From NCBI GenBank assembly GCA_026708305.1, contig JAPOVD010000006.1:1-64000 (forward strand): DNA of 64,000 nt. Reading direction: 5' to 3'. This stretch comes from Nitrososphaerota archaeon. Lineage in GTDB: Archaea; Thermoproteota; Nitrososphaeria; Nitrososphaerales; Nitrosopumilaceae. Below are positions 16,932 to 25,670 of this stretch, one piece after another. Each line of letters opens with the position of its first letter. Positions within the stretch are counted from its first letter, which is position 1. The translations under genes and the position numbers were made by a program. A model generated the notes under the pieces. That model was not told the origin of the DNA. It worked only from the letters and a program-made list of their open reading frames with translations, and did not search any database.

Positions 16932-17255
16932 ATGAACATAGAATATGAAGAATTCGAAACAATTGAGGATATATTCATGTATATGTCTTCTGTGGCTCCT
17001 CCAATGAAAAATACGATGCCTATAAGCTCTTATAAAAACTATGTATTTGCATTTATTCCTCTTGGTCAATCTTCTGGAGACCTTTACCTGTTTATATATT
17101 CTAAAGGCAATCTTAATCATAACATATTGGAATTTGATATAAGTACTAAAAAATATAAACCAGTAAATACTATAGAAAGAGCAGATAAAAACTATTTTGT
17201 TGTGCTTAAACCAAAACGTAATACCATTGCAGATGCAGCATTAGAAAAAATATAA
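16932..17255 (+). CDS. Unrecognised small protein (107 residues)
   Basis: The product is acidic at the start (NIEYEEFETIEDI), then beta-rich (YVFAFIPLGQSSGDLYLFIYS) and Lys-rich towards the end. No Cys motif, signal peptide or membrane helix is visible. A TATA-like run at about 16900-16910 is roughly 25 bases before the ATG, consistent with a leaderless transcript, which favours a real gene. It ends 4 bases from the convergent radical SAM gene. The function is unknown. Confidence 0.7.
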   Translation: MNIEYEEFETIEDIFMYMSSVAPPMKNTMPISSYKNYVFAFIPLGQSSGDLYLFIYSKGNLNHNILEFDISTKKYKPVNTIERADKNYFVVLKPKRNTIADAALEKI

Positions 17256-17259
17256 TTTT

Positions 17260-18834
17260 TTATTTTGTGTATGCAGGGGATGTTACAGATCTAGCTCTAG
17301 CATATTTTTCTATTATCTCATAAGGTGTTTTACCATTAAATATATTTTTACATAGACCGCGTAAATATCTCATGATTGCCCACGTGCCAGCTTTCAGCAT
17401 ACCGTACATAAACACTTTCATAGGTGGTCCGTATGTTTTATTTCTTAGTATTATTGGTATGATGTCATTTATTACTTTTAGATTATTTTCCCAGCATTTC
17501 CAAAATAACGTAAACTGTGCTTCATTCAGATTTCCAAAATGCATTGAGTTTTTTTCATTGAAGTCTTGGTATAATAATGGTGCGATTAGACCTCTAAAAT
17601 CAGTTATTCTAAAATCTTCTAACATGTCAATTGTATATTTAGTTTCATCAAGTGCTTCATCAGGCCATCCTATTATTATGGTAGCAGCTGGAAACCAATG
17701 ATTTTCATTTAATATCTTTGCTCCATTTCTTACTACCCAGCCCCATTCATCAGTAGAAAAAGGTTTTGTTTTTACACCCAAATGCTTTTTAACCATTTTT
17801 GGAGCAACTGTTTCTATACCGAGATTAGTTGCTAGCCACCTTCCATTATTATTCATGCCATTTAATTTTGATATATCTTCAATTAATTTTTGATCTGCGC
17901 ACACTGCAGAAAAAGTCATATGTGTAGTTCCAATAAAATTAGGTCCTAATGATTTCAAGTTTTGCCATAGATCTATTATGGCATCATAATTAGGTTGAAA
18001 ATCTTTATTATCACATCCATAAAGAAGCATTTCATCAGAATGAAGCCAAATAGAATCAAATCCATATTTCAGATTGATTTCAGCTTCTTGTTTTAGTCTA
18101 CTTACTGGCAGGTCTTTCTTAGATCTTTTGTTAACATCACAAAAATCGCATCCTCTTCCACATCCTCTCATAGCTTCTATTAGTGAATTTACAGTTGGTC
18201 CATTTATTATTGGAATATTTTTTATATCCTTTACTGCACAATGTATTAATTCTTCTCCTTCTCCTACTTCCAATTTTTTAAACAAATCTAATGCTAATTC
18301 ATCAGCTTCCCCAACCACAACAGTATCAATTCCATGTATTTTCATTCTGTCTTGTTTGGCTAATTCCCATGCGCCATTGCCTCCTGCAACTACTCTAAAA
18401 CCATATTTTTTCTTTAATTGTATTATGTTTGCACACATGCGTTTAAATTTCATTGCTACATATGATAATTTTTCAGGAGACATAGTAGTGGTAACAGGAG
18501 CCATACCTAAAGGATCCATCACATTGATCCCTACTACTTTTGTATTAGGACCAATTGATTTATTTAAATAATCTGGGTTTGATATAAAAATATCATTATT
18601 ATCATACTCTTTTAATAATGCGCTTTCTATCCTTCTTAAACCTACTTGAGCAACTTTTGCTTCTCCAGTGTTTGTATCTGTCTCTACAGCTGGACAAAAA
18701 ACCTTATCGAAAACCCATTCAGGTAAAACTTCATAGGGACCGCAAGCTATGAATCCGTACAAAAAATTTCCTCGATAGTTAGTCATTAAGCTTCGATCTG
18801 CAGTTAACACAATTTTTTTACTAGTCAATAACAA
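17260..18834 (-). CDS. Radical SAM enzyme, second candidate GDGT ring synthase
   Basis: This 524-residue protein is a paralog of the one at 6572-8311. It shares IVLTADRSLMTNYRG at the N-terminus, MDPLGMAPVTTT in the alpha/beta region and the radical SAM motif CGRGCDFC (C225, C229, C232). It lacks some insertions present in the larger paralog, hence the shorter length. Two GrsA/GrsB-like enzymes would fit sequential ring formation at different carbons of the lipid core, but this role is inferred from family resemblance and organism type. It may instead act in tetraether bridging or another B12-linked radical reaction. Confidence 0.65.
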   Translation of the reverse strand: MLLTSKKIVLTADRSLMTNYRGNFLYGFIACGPYEVLPEWVFDKVFCPAVETDTNTGEAKVAQVGLRRIESALLKEYDNNDIFISNPDYLNKSIGPNTKVVGINVMDPLGMAPVTTTMSPEKLSYVAMKFKRMCANIIQLKKKYGFRVVAGGNGAWELAKQDRMKIHGIDTVVVGEADELALDLFKKLEVGEGEELIHCAVKDIKNIPIINGPTVNSLIEAMRGCGRGCDFCDVNKRSKKDLPVSRLKQEAEINLKYGFDSIWLHSDEMLLYGCDNKDFQPNYDAIIDLWQNLKSLGPNFIGTTHMTFSAVCADQKLIEDISKLNGMNNNGRWLATNLGIETVAPKMVKKHLGVKTKPFSTDEWGWVVRNGAKILNENHWFPAATIIIGWPDEALDETKYTIDMLEDFRITDFRGLIAPLLYQDFNEKNSMHFGNLNEAQFTLFWKCWENNLKVINDIIPIILRNKTYGPPMKVFMYGMLKAGTWAIMRYLRGLCKNIFNGKTPYEIIEKYARARSVTSPAYTK

Positions 18835-18915
18835 TCATCATTATTTTGAATTATATAAATTATTTACGAGAACATTATCTTATGATTTATTTCTAGCTTG
18901 TTTTAAACTACAAAT

Positions 18916-19632
18916 ATGATTAGAGATTACCCTCACATTGAAAATCATCTTAAAGAATCTAGCATGATGCGTGACTTTGTTTTTGGTTTTGGAGATGGCA
19001 TCAATACATCATTAGGGATAGCTGCTGGTGTTGGTGGTGCTAACGTAGCATCTGATATTATAATATTGGCTGCATTGGTTGGAATGTTTACAGGTGCTAA
19101 AGCTATGGCGGTACAAAATTATTTGGCCATTAAATCTCAACGTGAATTATTAAAATCAGAAATAGATCGAGAAATATGGGAAATAAAAAATAAACCAGAA
19201 GATGAGAGAGAAGAAATAAGGAAAATCTATGAAAATAAAGGCTTTGTTGGTGAAGAATTGGACATGATAGTAAATAAAATCACGTCTGATGAGAATGTAT
19301 GGTTAAATACCATGCTAACTGAGGAATTAAATTTAAACCTAGATGTGATTGGAAACCCATTCAAAAGCGCTATGATTATGTTTTTATCATTTTTAATGGG
19401 TGGAATGTTGCCAATAACACCATTTTTTTTTAATGATGGAATATATGCATTGATGTTTGCAATAGGAATAAGTCTTACTGCTTCTTTTATTGTTGGATTT
19501 GTTAAATCTAAAATGGCTAATACTAATATTATTAAAGGTGGACTAGAAATGGCTGGACTGGGAACTGGAATAGCATTGATCGGTTATGGAGTTGGTAACG
19601 AGTTAGCTAACCTTGGAATAATTAACGTTTAG
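18916..19632 (+). CDS. VIT1/CCC1-family Fe2+/Mn2+ transporter
   Basis: The protein begins with the family's first membrane segment, DFVFGFGDGINTSLGIAAG. A cytosolic charged metal-binding domain follows (about residues 65-140, rich in Glu/Lys, with LKSEIDREIWEIK). Three hydrophobic segments close the C-terminus. VIT/CCC1 carriers move ferrous iron or manganese against protons, usually out of the cytosol or into a store. The 238-residue length is normal. The 3' end overlaps larB (convergent) by 30 bases. Metal specificity cannot be read from the sequence. Confidence 0.88.
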   Translation: MIRDYPHIENHLKESSMMRDFVFGFGDGINTSLGIAAGVGGANVASDIIILAALVGMFTGAKAMAVQNYLAIKSQRELLKSEIDREIWEIKNKPEDEREEIRKIYENKGFVGEELDMIVNKITSDENVWLNTMLTEELNLNLDVIGNPFKSAMIMFLSFLMGGMLPITPFFFNDGIYALMFAIGISLTASFIVGFVKSKMANTNIIKGGLEMAGLGTGIALIGYGVGNELANLGIINV

Positions 19633-20409
19633 CTTCTTTGTATTTGCTATGTTTGATGCTATTGCCCCTGCGCCTATACCATTATCTATGTTCACTACAG
19701 CTAATCCTGGAGAACAACTTTGTAACATGGACGCAAGTGATGCTATTCCTTTTTTACCATAACCATATCCTACAGATGTTGGTACTCCTATTACTGGTAT
19801 GTTCACTAGTGCAGAAACCACAGAAGCCAATGCTCCATCCATTCCTGCAACAACTATTATTGAACTAACATCTTTTTTGATCAATTTCTTAATCGCTGGG
19901 AATAATCTATGGATGCCTGCTACCCCTACATCATAATCACAAACACATTTACAATTCATTGCTTCACACATTAATCTAGCTTCTTCAGCTATGCCAACAT
20001 CTGCTGTACCTGCAGTTAAGATACCAACATATCCATCATCGCATTTTGTCATTTTTTTTTGGATCAAAATAGAAGTTGTGTTTCTACCTTTATTTAATAT
20101 CCAATTATTTTTTTCAGCATATTTTATAATTTTTATATAATCAGATTTTTTTAATCTAGAAAGAAACACAGTATCTGACTTCTCTAAAATCTTTTTTGTA
20201 GCTTGTTTGATTTCTATAAATTGTTTTACTTCTGCGTAAATTACTTCTGGTATGTTATTTCTGTATTTTCTTCCAACGTCTAGTTTCATTTTATTACTTA
20301 TTTTTTCAATAGAATATAGCGATAATAATTTTTTTGCTTCTTTAGTAGATATGAAGCCACTTTGAAGATCGTTCAAAATATTTTCTAATTTCAATATTGA
20401 ATTGTGCAC
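19603..20409 (-). CDS. larB: LarB, pyridinium-3,5-biscarboxylate mononucleotide synthase
   Basis: LarB carboxylates nicotinate adenine dinucleotide and hydrolyses its phosphoanhydride, the first step to the nickel-pincer nucleotide (NPN) cofactor. The C-terminal half is PurE-like, with VGILTAGTADVGIAEEA, YDVGVAGIHRLF and VVAGMDGALASVV. The N-terminal 120 residues form the LarB-specific extension, including LDVGRKYRNNIPEVIYAE. The length of 268 residues is typical. It lies 1 base after the malate dehydrogenase gene and probably shares its transcript. Confidence 0.93.
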   Translation of the reverse strand: MHNSILKLENILNDLQSGFISTKEAKKLLSLYSIEKISNKMKLDVGRKYRNNIPEVIYAEVKQFIEIKQATKKILEKSDTVFLSRLKKSDYIKIIKYAEKNNWILNKGRNTTSILIQKKMTKCDDGYVGILTAGTADVGIAEEARLMCEAMNCKCVCDYDVGVAGIHRLFPAIKKLIKKDVSSIIVVAGMDGALASVVSALVNIPVIGVPTSVGYGYGKKGIASLASMLQSCSPGLAVVNIDNGIGAGAIASNIANTKKLNVNYSKVS

Positions 20410-20410
20410 T

Positions 20411-21334
20411 CTAGTTATTATTTAATGAATTTATTGCATTTTTTATATTTTCTACTGCCTTTTTTAATTTTTCTTTTTCCTCTTGATTTAAATCAAGTTC
20501 TATTATTTTTTCTATCCCATTTTTACCAATTACGGCTGGGACTCCTATTGTGACATCGCGAAAACCATATTCGCCATCCAAATATGCAGATATTGGAATT
20601 ATTTGTCGTTTATTCTTAATTATTGATTCTACTATTGAAGTTATTGCTATAGCTGGAGCATATTCAGTAGCTCCTTTTAAGTTTATAACATATGAAGCTG
20701 CTTCTTTAGTTTTTTGTATTATATTTTCCAAAATATTTTTGGATATAACATGTTCTAATGGAATTCCTGATAATGTAGTGTATCTAGTTAACGGAAGCAT
20801 ATTTTCTCCATGTTCTCCAATCACCAAAGAACTTATAGAGTTTGATGAACAATTAGTAGCCATATGAATTAAATTTTTAAATCTTGCTAAATCTAACATA
20901 TTACCCATTCCTATTACTCTGTTTTTTATAAATTTAGAAACTTTATAGGTTATGTATGTAATAGGATCCAAAGGATTTGTTACAGGTATTAAAATAGATT
21001 CTGGAGAATGTTTTGTGATATTTTGAACTACACCTGTAATTATTTTGCTATTGGTACTAAGCAAATCTAATCTACTCATACCGGATTTTCTCCCACTTCC
21101 AGCTACTAAGATTACTATCTTGGAATTATTTATTTCGTTATAATCGTTGGTTCCCGTAATTTCTACATCTATTCCTTGTGCTGACAGTGAATGATTTAAA
21201 TCTAATGCTTCTCCTAAAGCTAGATTCTTCTGAATGTCAAACAATGCTATTCTTTCATCTAATTTTTTTAATGCCAAGAAAAGCGCAGTTGTTGATCCAA
21301 CTTTTCCAGAACCAATTATAGTTATCATATGCAA
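20411..21334 (-). CDS. mdh: Malate dehydrogenase (LDH-like type)
   Basis: The enzyme interconverts malate and oxaloacetate with NAD(P). The nucleotide loop is IIGSGKVGSTTA and the active-site His is in VIGEHGENMLPL. The substrate loop reads AGSGRKSGMSRLDLL; Arg at the position that is Gln in lactate dehydrogenase favours malate. The length of 307 residues fits the archaeal LDH-like malate dehydrogenases. An internal ATG at 21328 (MITIIGSG) is an equally plausible start. The gene is divergent from larC and is followed by larB after 1 base. Confidence 0.9.
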   Translation of the reverse strand: MHMITIIGSGKVGSTTALFLALKKLDERIALFDIQKNLALGEALDLNHSLSAQGIDVEITGTNDYNEINNSKIVILVAGSGRKSGMSRLDLLSTNSKIITGVVQNITKHSPESILIPVTNPLDPITYITYKVSKFIKNRVIGMGNMLDLARFKNLIHMATNCSSNSISSLVIGEHGENMLPLTRYTTLSGIPLEHVISKNILENIIQKTKEAASYVINLKGATEYAPAIAITSIVESIIKNKRQIIPISAYLDGEYGFRDVTIGVPAVIGKNGIEKIIELDLNQEEKEKLKKAVENIKNAINSLNNN

Positions 21335-21406
21335 TTTTATAATTATATTGTTAATTAAATTTAGTGTTAGGCAGAAATATATTGATTCTGTTATTTTAAT
21401 TTTCTA

Positions 21407-22615
21407 ATGGTAGTTTTCATTGATCCACAAATTGCTGGAATTTCAGGCGATATGATTTTATCGGCGTTGATAAATCTTGGCGCTAGTAAATCAAAAATCA
21501 TAGATGGAATTAATATGATTAAAAAAACAGGAAATTTTGTGTTTGATGTTGATTTTAATAAAATCAATAAACATGGTATACATTGCACTAAACTCTCGTT
21601 ACACTATGACGATTCAATAAATGTTAAGACTGCCAGTGGTATTAAAAGCAGTATTCAAAATGTAATTAATAGACTGGATCTTTCACAAAAGTCTATATTT
21701 TTCATTAATAAGGTTATTGATACTTTAATCAGATCTGAATCTAAAATACATGGTGTGCCTATAGAAAAAGTTCATTTACATGAAGCATCAGGAATTGACA
21801 CCATGGTTGACATCATAGGAACAACAATTGCATTGGAAGATCTAAATATTTTTGATGAAGAGATAATAACTGCACCGGTAGCAGTAGGAAGCGGCACAAT
21901 CAAATTTTCACATGGAATAACTTCAAATCCTGCATATGCTATAGTTGAAATATTCAAAAATTCTAATATTTCTATTGTTGGAAGTGCGGTAAAAAGTGAA
22001 TTAACTACGCCAACTGGAGCTAGCATCCTTGTTTCGTTAACTAATAGATGTCTTGACTATTATCCACATATGGCAATAAACTCTGTTGGATATGGAGCGG
22101 GTACAAAAGACTTCATTGAATTTGCTAATGTTTTAAAAATTGTACTCGGTGAACAAATACATGATCTTGAACGCAACGTTGTCAAGATAATAGAAACTAA
22201 TGTTGATGATATCTCTGGAGAAGCATTAAGTAATACAATAGAAAAAATTATGACATATGGTGCAAAAGATGTAACTATAACTCCTTCATTAACCAAAAAA
22301 GGTAGAATCACTAACATTATAAAAGTTATATGCGCTCCATCTAATTCGAGTTTATTATTAAATAAATTGATTGCAGAAACTGGAACATTTGGAGCGAGAA
22401 TACATACTGTAGAAAGACTAATAGTTCCAAGAAAGCTAATTGAAACTAACATCACAATTGAACATCAAAAATTTAAAATTAGATACAAGAAATCATTAAC
22501 TAATGATTATTTTAAACTAGAATACGATGACGTTAAATTCATTTCTGATAATTTAAACAAACCATTCATATATGTTGAAAAAATAATTAAGAATATAATA
22601 AGACAAAATGAATAA
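21407..22615 (+). CDS. larC: LarC, nickel insertion protein for the NPN cofactor
   Basis: LarC is a CTP-dependent cyclometallase that inserts nickel into the pincer nucleotide. The start VVFIDPQIAGISGDM and the metal-site region KVHLHEASGIDTMVDIIG are diagnostic, as is TNVDDISGEAL in the second half. The protein is a single full-length 402-residue chain; some bacteria split it into LarC1 and LarC2 by programmed frameshift, which is not the case here. It overlaps larE by 8 bases. Confidence 0.95.
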   Translation: MVVFIDPQIAGISGDMILSALINLGASKSKIIDGINMIKKTGNFVFDVDFNKINKHGIHCTKLSLHYDDSINVKTASGIKSSIQNVINRLDLSQKSIFFINKVIDTLIRSESKIHGVPIEKVHLHEASGIDTMVDIIGTTIALEDLNIFDEEIITAPVAVGSGTIKFSHGITSNPAYAIVEIFKNSNISIVGSAVKSELTTPTGASILVSLTNRCLDYYPHMAINSVGYGAGTKDFIEFANVLKIVLGEQIHDLERNVVKIIETNVDDISGEALSNTIEKIMTYGAKDVTITPSLTKKGRITNIIKVICAPSNSSLLLNKLIAETGTFGARIHTVERLIVPRKLIETNITIEHQKFKIRYKKSLTNDYFKLEYDDVKFISDNLNKPFIYVEKIIKNIIRQNE

Positions 22616-23405
22616 AATATATAAATTAAAATCTTGGTTTTATAATAAAGACAAGGTCTTCATAGCATTGTCAGGAGGTGTTGATAGTGCATTAGTTGCT
22701 TATGCTGCATTTCAAGAACTTAATAAAGATGCGATTGCAGTAACTGCTAATTACCAATCAATCTCTAAAATTGAGTTAAATTATGCAAAACAAGTATGTT
22801 ATGAAATAGGAATCAGACACGTCATACTCACATATGATGAATTACAAAATAATAATTTTGTACGTAATGACAAGAACAGATGTTATTATTGTAAAAATGA
22901 ACTTGCAGTGAATTTATTAAACCTATCTAAATCGTATAATGTAAACACAATAGTGGACGGTACTAATTTAGATGATTACGGAGATTATAGACCCGGAATA
23001 AAAGCTATGAAGAATAATAATATACGTAGTCCTTTAGCTGAACTTGAATTTACAAAAAAAGACATTAGGGAAAGTGCCAAAATAGCAGGAATTTCAATTT
23101 ATGACAAACCATCAAATTCATGTTTGTCATCACGAATACCGTGGAATAATACAATAACCAAAGAAAAATTATTACGAGTGGAATTAGGTGAAACAATAGT
23201 TAGACACGAAACAAATGCCAAGCAAATTCGTGTGCGTGATATTAATGGAACTGCAAAGATAGAAGTAGATAAAAATGAATTAAATCTATTGACAGGATCT
23301 GTACTTGATTCAATAATATCCAAATTGCAGTTGATTGGATTTTCAATGGTCATTGTAGATCCAGAAGGTTATCAAACAGGTAAACTAAATCTGATGGCAA
23401 ATTGA
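22608..23405 (+). CDS. larE: LarE, ATP-dependent sulfur transferase for the NPN cofactor
   Basis: LarE adenylates the pincer precursor carboxylates and replaces them with thiocarboxylates. The PP-loop SGGVDS is at residues 22-27. Cysteines lie at C92 and C95 (RCYYCK) and C172 (SCLSSRIPW), the last matching the sacrificial Cys region of Lactobacillus LarE. LarE forms with three suitable Cys can hold a [4Fe-4S] cluster and turn over; whether this one does is inference. The next gene, a cysteine desulfurase, overlaps by 4 bases and could feed sulfur to it. Confidence 0.93.
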   Translation: MNKIYKLKSWFYNKDKVFIALSGGVDSALVAYAAFQELNKDAIAVTANYQSISKIELNYAKQVCYEIGIRHVILTYDELQNNNFVRNDKNRCYYCKNELAVNLLNLSKSYNVNTIVDGTNLDDYGDYRPGIKAMKNNNIRSPLAELEFTKKDIRESAKIAGISIYDKPSNSCLSSRIPWNNTITKEKLLRVELGETIVRHETNAKQIRVRDINGTAKIEVDKNELNLLTGSVLDSIISKLQLIGFSMVIVDPEGYQTGKLNLMAN

Positions 23406-24562
23406 TTTACCTTGATAACGCTTCGTCAACAATGATGTATGATGAAGTACTGAATACAATGTTACCATTTTTGAAACAACAATATGGTAACCCATCTTCA
23501 CTACATAAATTAGGAATATCGTCGCATAATGCAATCAAAAAAGCTAAAAATATGATTGCAAGTTTGATAAATTCAAGACAAGACGAAATCTACATCACAT
23601 CAGGTGGAACTGAATCTAATAATACTGTCATATATGGAGTTGCATCTTATAACAAAAATAAAAATCATATAATCGTATCATCTATTGAACATGACTCTAT
23701 ATTACAGCCATGTTGCCAATTAGAAAAAAAAGGATTCGAAATAACTTACTTAAAAGTAGATGAAAATGGTTTGATAAACCCAAAAGATGTTGAAAAATCA
23801 ATAAACGATAGAACTTGTTTGGTTAGTATAATGTTTGTAAATAACGAAATTGGTACCATACAACCAATACATAAAATTTCTGACATATGTTCTAAAAATA
23901 ATATATTGTTTCATAGTGACTGTTCACAGTCTGCAGGAAAACTTTGTATTGATGTTAAAAATTCTAAACTAGATATGCTTACTATATCATCACATAAAAT
24001 GAATGGTCCAAAGGGAATTGGTGCACTTTATGTACGGAGTGGTACTAAATTATCTCCACTGATTGTTGGAGGTGGACAACAAAACGGATTTAGATCTGGA
24101 ACTGAAAATGTTGCAAGTATAGTTGGTTTTGGAATCGCATGTAAGCTATCCAAAGATAGATTATTACAAAATTTCATACATTTTAATAAACTTCAAGGTT
24201 ACTTGCATCATGAGATAAATAAAAAAATTACACATGTGAAACTTAATGGAAATGCTACAAGAAGAATTCCAAATAATTTAAATTTTTCATTTTTTGGAAT
24301 TAATGGTGAAGATCTGATAACAAAATTAGATGAATATGGGATAGCTGTATCTACAGGTTCTGCATGCAAATCAAATACAAAAAAAGCTTCTCATGTATTA
24401 AAATCAATGGGTTTATCATATGAAAGAATTAATAGCTCTATAAGAATTACAATCGGTGTTCATAACACAATGAATGAAATGAAACAAACTGTATTAGTAC
24501 TTGACAAAATTATTAAAGAACTAAGAAGTATTTCTCCTCTTAAATACAAATATAATTTTTAG
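23402..24562 (+). CDS. iscS: Cysteine desulfurase (IscS/NifS family)
   Basis: The PLP enzyme takes sulfur from cysteine as a persulfide. It begins IYLDNASST, has GTESNN and the PLP lysine in SSHKMNGPKGIG. The mobile Cys loop is STGSACKSNT. At 386 residues it has normal IscS length. The TTG start overlaps the larE stop (TTGA), so larC, larE and this gene are probably one operon. It may serve Fe-S cluster assembly in general, LarE in particular, or both. Confidence 0.94.
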   Translation: MIYLDNASSTMMYDEVLNTMLPFLKQQYGNPSSLHKLGISSHNAIKKAKNMIASLINSRQDEIYITSGGTESNNTVIYGVASYNKNKNHIIVSSIEHDSILQPCCQLEKKGFEITYLKVDENGLINPKDVEKSINDRTCLVSIMFVNNEIGTIQPIHKISDICSKNNILFHSDCSQSAGKLCIDVKNSKLDMLTISSHKMNGPKGIGALYVRSGTKLSPLIVGGGQQNGFRSGTENVASIVGFGIACKLSKDRLLQNFIHFNKLQGYLHHEINKKITHVKLNGNATRRIPNNLNFSFFGINGEDLITKLDEYGIAVSTGSACKSNTKKASHVLKSMGLSYERINSSIRITIGVHNTMNEMKQTVLVLDKIIKELRSISPLKYKYNF

Positions 24563-24568
24563 CTAACA

Positions 24569-24898
24569 TTACTCTTTTTCGTTGATCTTTATAGAAATTA
24601 ATTTTTGTAGTTCTTCATTGGTTTTACCAATATGATCAATATCTAATGATTTTGCTATGATTTCTAATTTTTGCCTATCATTTTTAATTGGTCCACGCAC
24701 AGCTATATTTGGGTTTGATACCTCTGATATAGTATTTTGTAAATTTTGCTTAGTTTTATTATATTTGCCTATTACTTTACCAAATTTTTTTGATAACGAT
24801 GGTAATTGGTTTGTTCCGAAAATCAAAAATATTGCAACAAATACGATTATGAACCATTCTGTGCCAATTATATTTAGAAACCAATTTAACATTGCCAA
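24569..24898 (-). CDS. tatA: Twin-arginine translocase subunit TatA/TatB family
   Basis: TatA proteins form the pore-like assembly that exports folded twin-arginine substrates. One N-terminal membrane helix (WFIIVFVAIFLIF) is followed by the hallmark FG-x2-LP turn (FGTNQLP), then an amphipathic helix (SLSKKFGKVIGKY) and a charged cytosolic tail. The length of 109 residues is normal. No tatC lies in the window. The convergent cysteine desulfurase ends 6 bases away. Confidence 0.88.
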   Translation of the reverse strand: MAMLNWFLNIIGTEWFIIVFVAIFLIFGTNQLPSLSKKFGKVIGKYNKTKQNLQNTISEVSNPNIAVRGPIKNDRQKLEIIAKSLDIDHIGKTNEELQKLISIKINEKE

Positions 24899-24943
24899 TT
24901 TTATAAATTAACTAAATTATAAATTAAATATTTGTGTATATAA

Positions 24944-25633
24944 TTATTTATAAGCTATAATCATTATGGCTCCTCCCATTAATCCTTTATAAAATTTTAC
25001 TTTTGTAAATTTTGTTTTTAATAATTTTAATAACATGTCATTTGTAATCCATCTTTCATATGTGCCGCATATTCTTTTAAATTTCAACCCATTTTTTCCT
25101 CCTATGATAAATGCAATAACTGGTAATATTAAATACAAATAAAATAATATTCCAGTTCTAATAATTTTATTATCGGGTTTTCCTAAATCAACAATTATCC
25201 ATCTTCCCCCATTTTTTAATACTCTGTGTACTTCTGATATAGCTTTTTCTACATTTAAAGCATCTCTCAATGAATATCCACATAATACTACGTCAAATTT
25301 ATCATCTTTTATAGGAATATATTCAAAAATACCTGATATCAAATTATGGTGTTCATGTATATATGTTGAACTATTTTTTAACATTGATGTAAGCGGATCA
25401 TATAGAGTTAAGTTTATGTTTTTTGTTATACTTAAAGCAGACTTTGACATGTTTCCAAAACCAGATCCAGCATCAAAAACTTCATCATTTTCTTTTATAT
25501 TTCCACAAATTCCACGCAACCGATATTTTTCATCCTTGCCTACAGATATATAAAAATTTATTTTGTTATATATTGGAATTATATCGTTTAATGTTTTAAT
25601 TACTTTATTCCAATAAGTACGCTCTAAACCCAT
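24944..25633 (-). CDS. UbiE/MenG-like class I methyltransferase
   Basis: The AdoMet fold shows DAGSGFGNMSKSAL, acidic strand LTLYDPL, and the UbiE-like CGYSLRDALNVEKA followed by LKNGGRWIIVDLGKP. A hydrophobic stretch (LFYLYLILPVIAFII) near residue 165 suggests membrane contact, as expected for a quinone-precursor methylase. Thaumarchaeota use methylated menaquinone-type quinones, so a role in quinone synthesis is plausible but not shown. Confidence 0.75.
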   Translation of the reverse strand: MGLERTYWNKVIKTLNDIIPIYNKINFYISVGKDEKYRLRGICGNIKENDEVFDAGSGFGNMSKSALSITKNINLTLYDPLTSMLKNSSTYIHEHHNLISGIFEYIPIKDDKFDVVLCGYSLRDALNVEKAISEVHRVLKNGGRWIIVDLGKPDNKIIRTGILFYLYLILPVIAFIIGGKNGLKFKRICGTYERWITNDMLLKLLKTKFTKVKFYKGLMGGAIMIIAYK

Positions 25634-25670
25634 TTTTATTTCAAGCTATGTATTATATGACTCATTAGTC

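Noticed and set aside
18074-18571. Open frame of 165 codons on the plus strand
   Set aside because: It is antisense to the radical SAM gene at 17260-18834, which has clear motifs; the translation has no family features.
20411-21334. Lactate dehydrogenase, suggested by the neighbouring Lar genes
   Set aside because: The substrate loop has Arg (GRKSGMSR) at the position that is Gln in lactate dehydrogenases, favouring malate.
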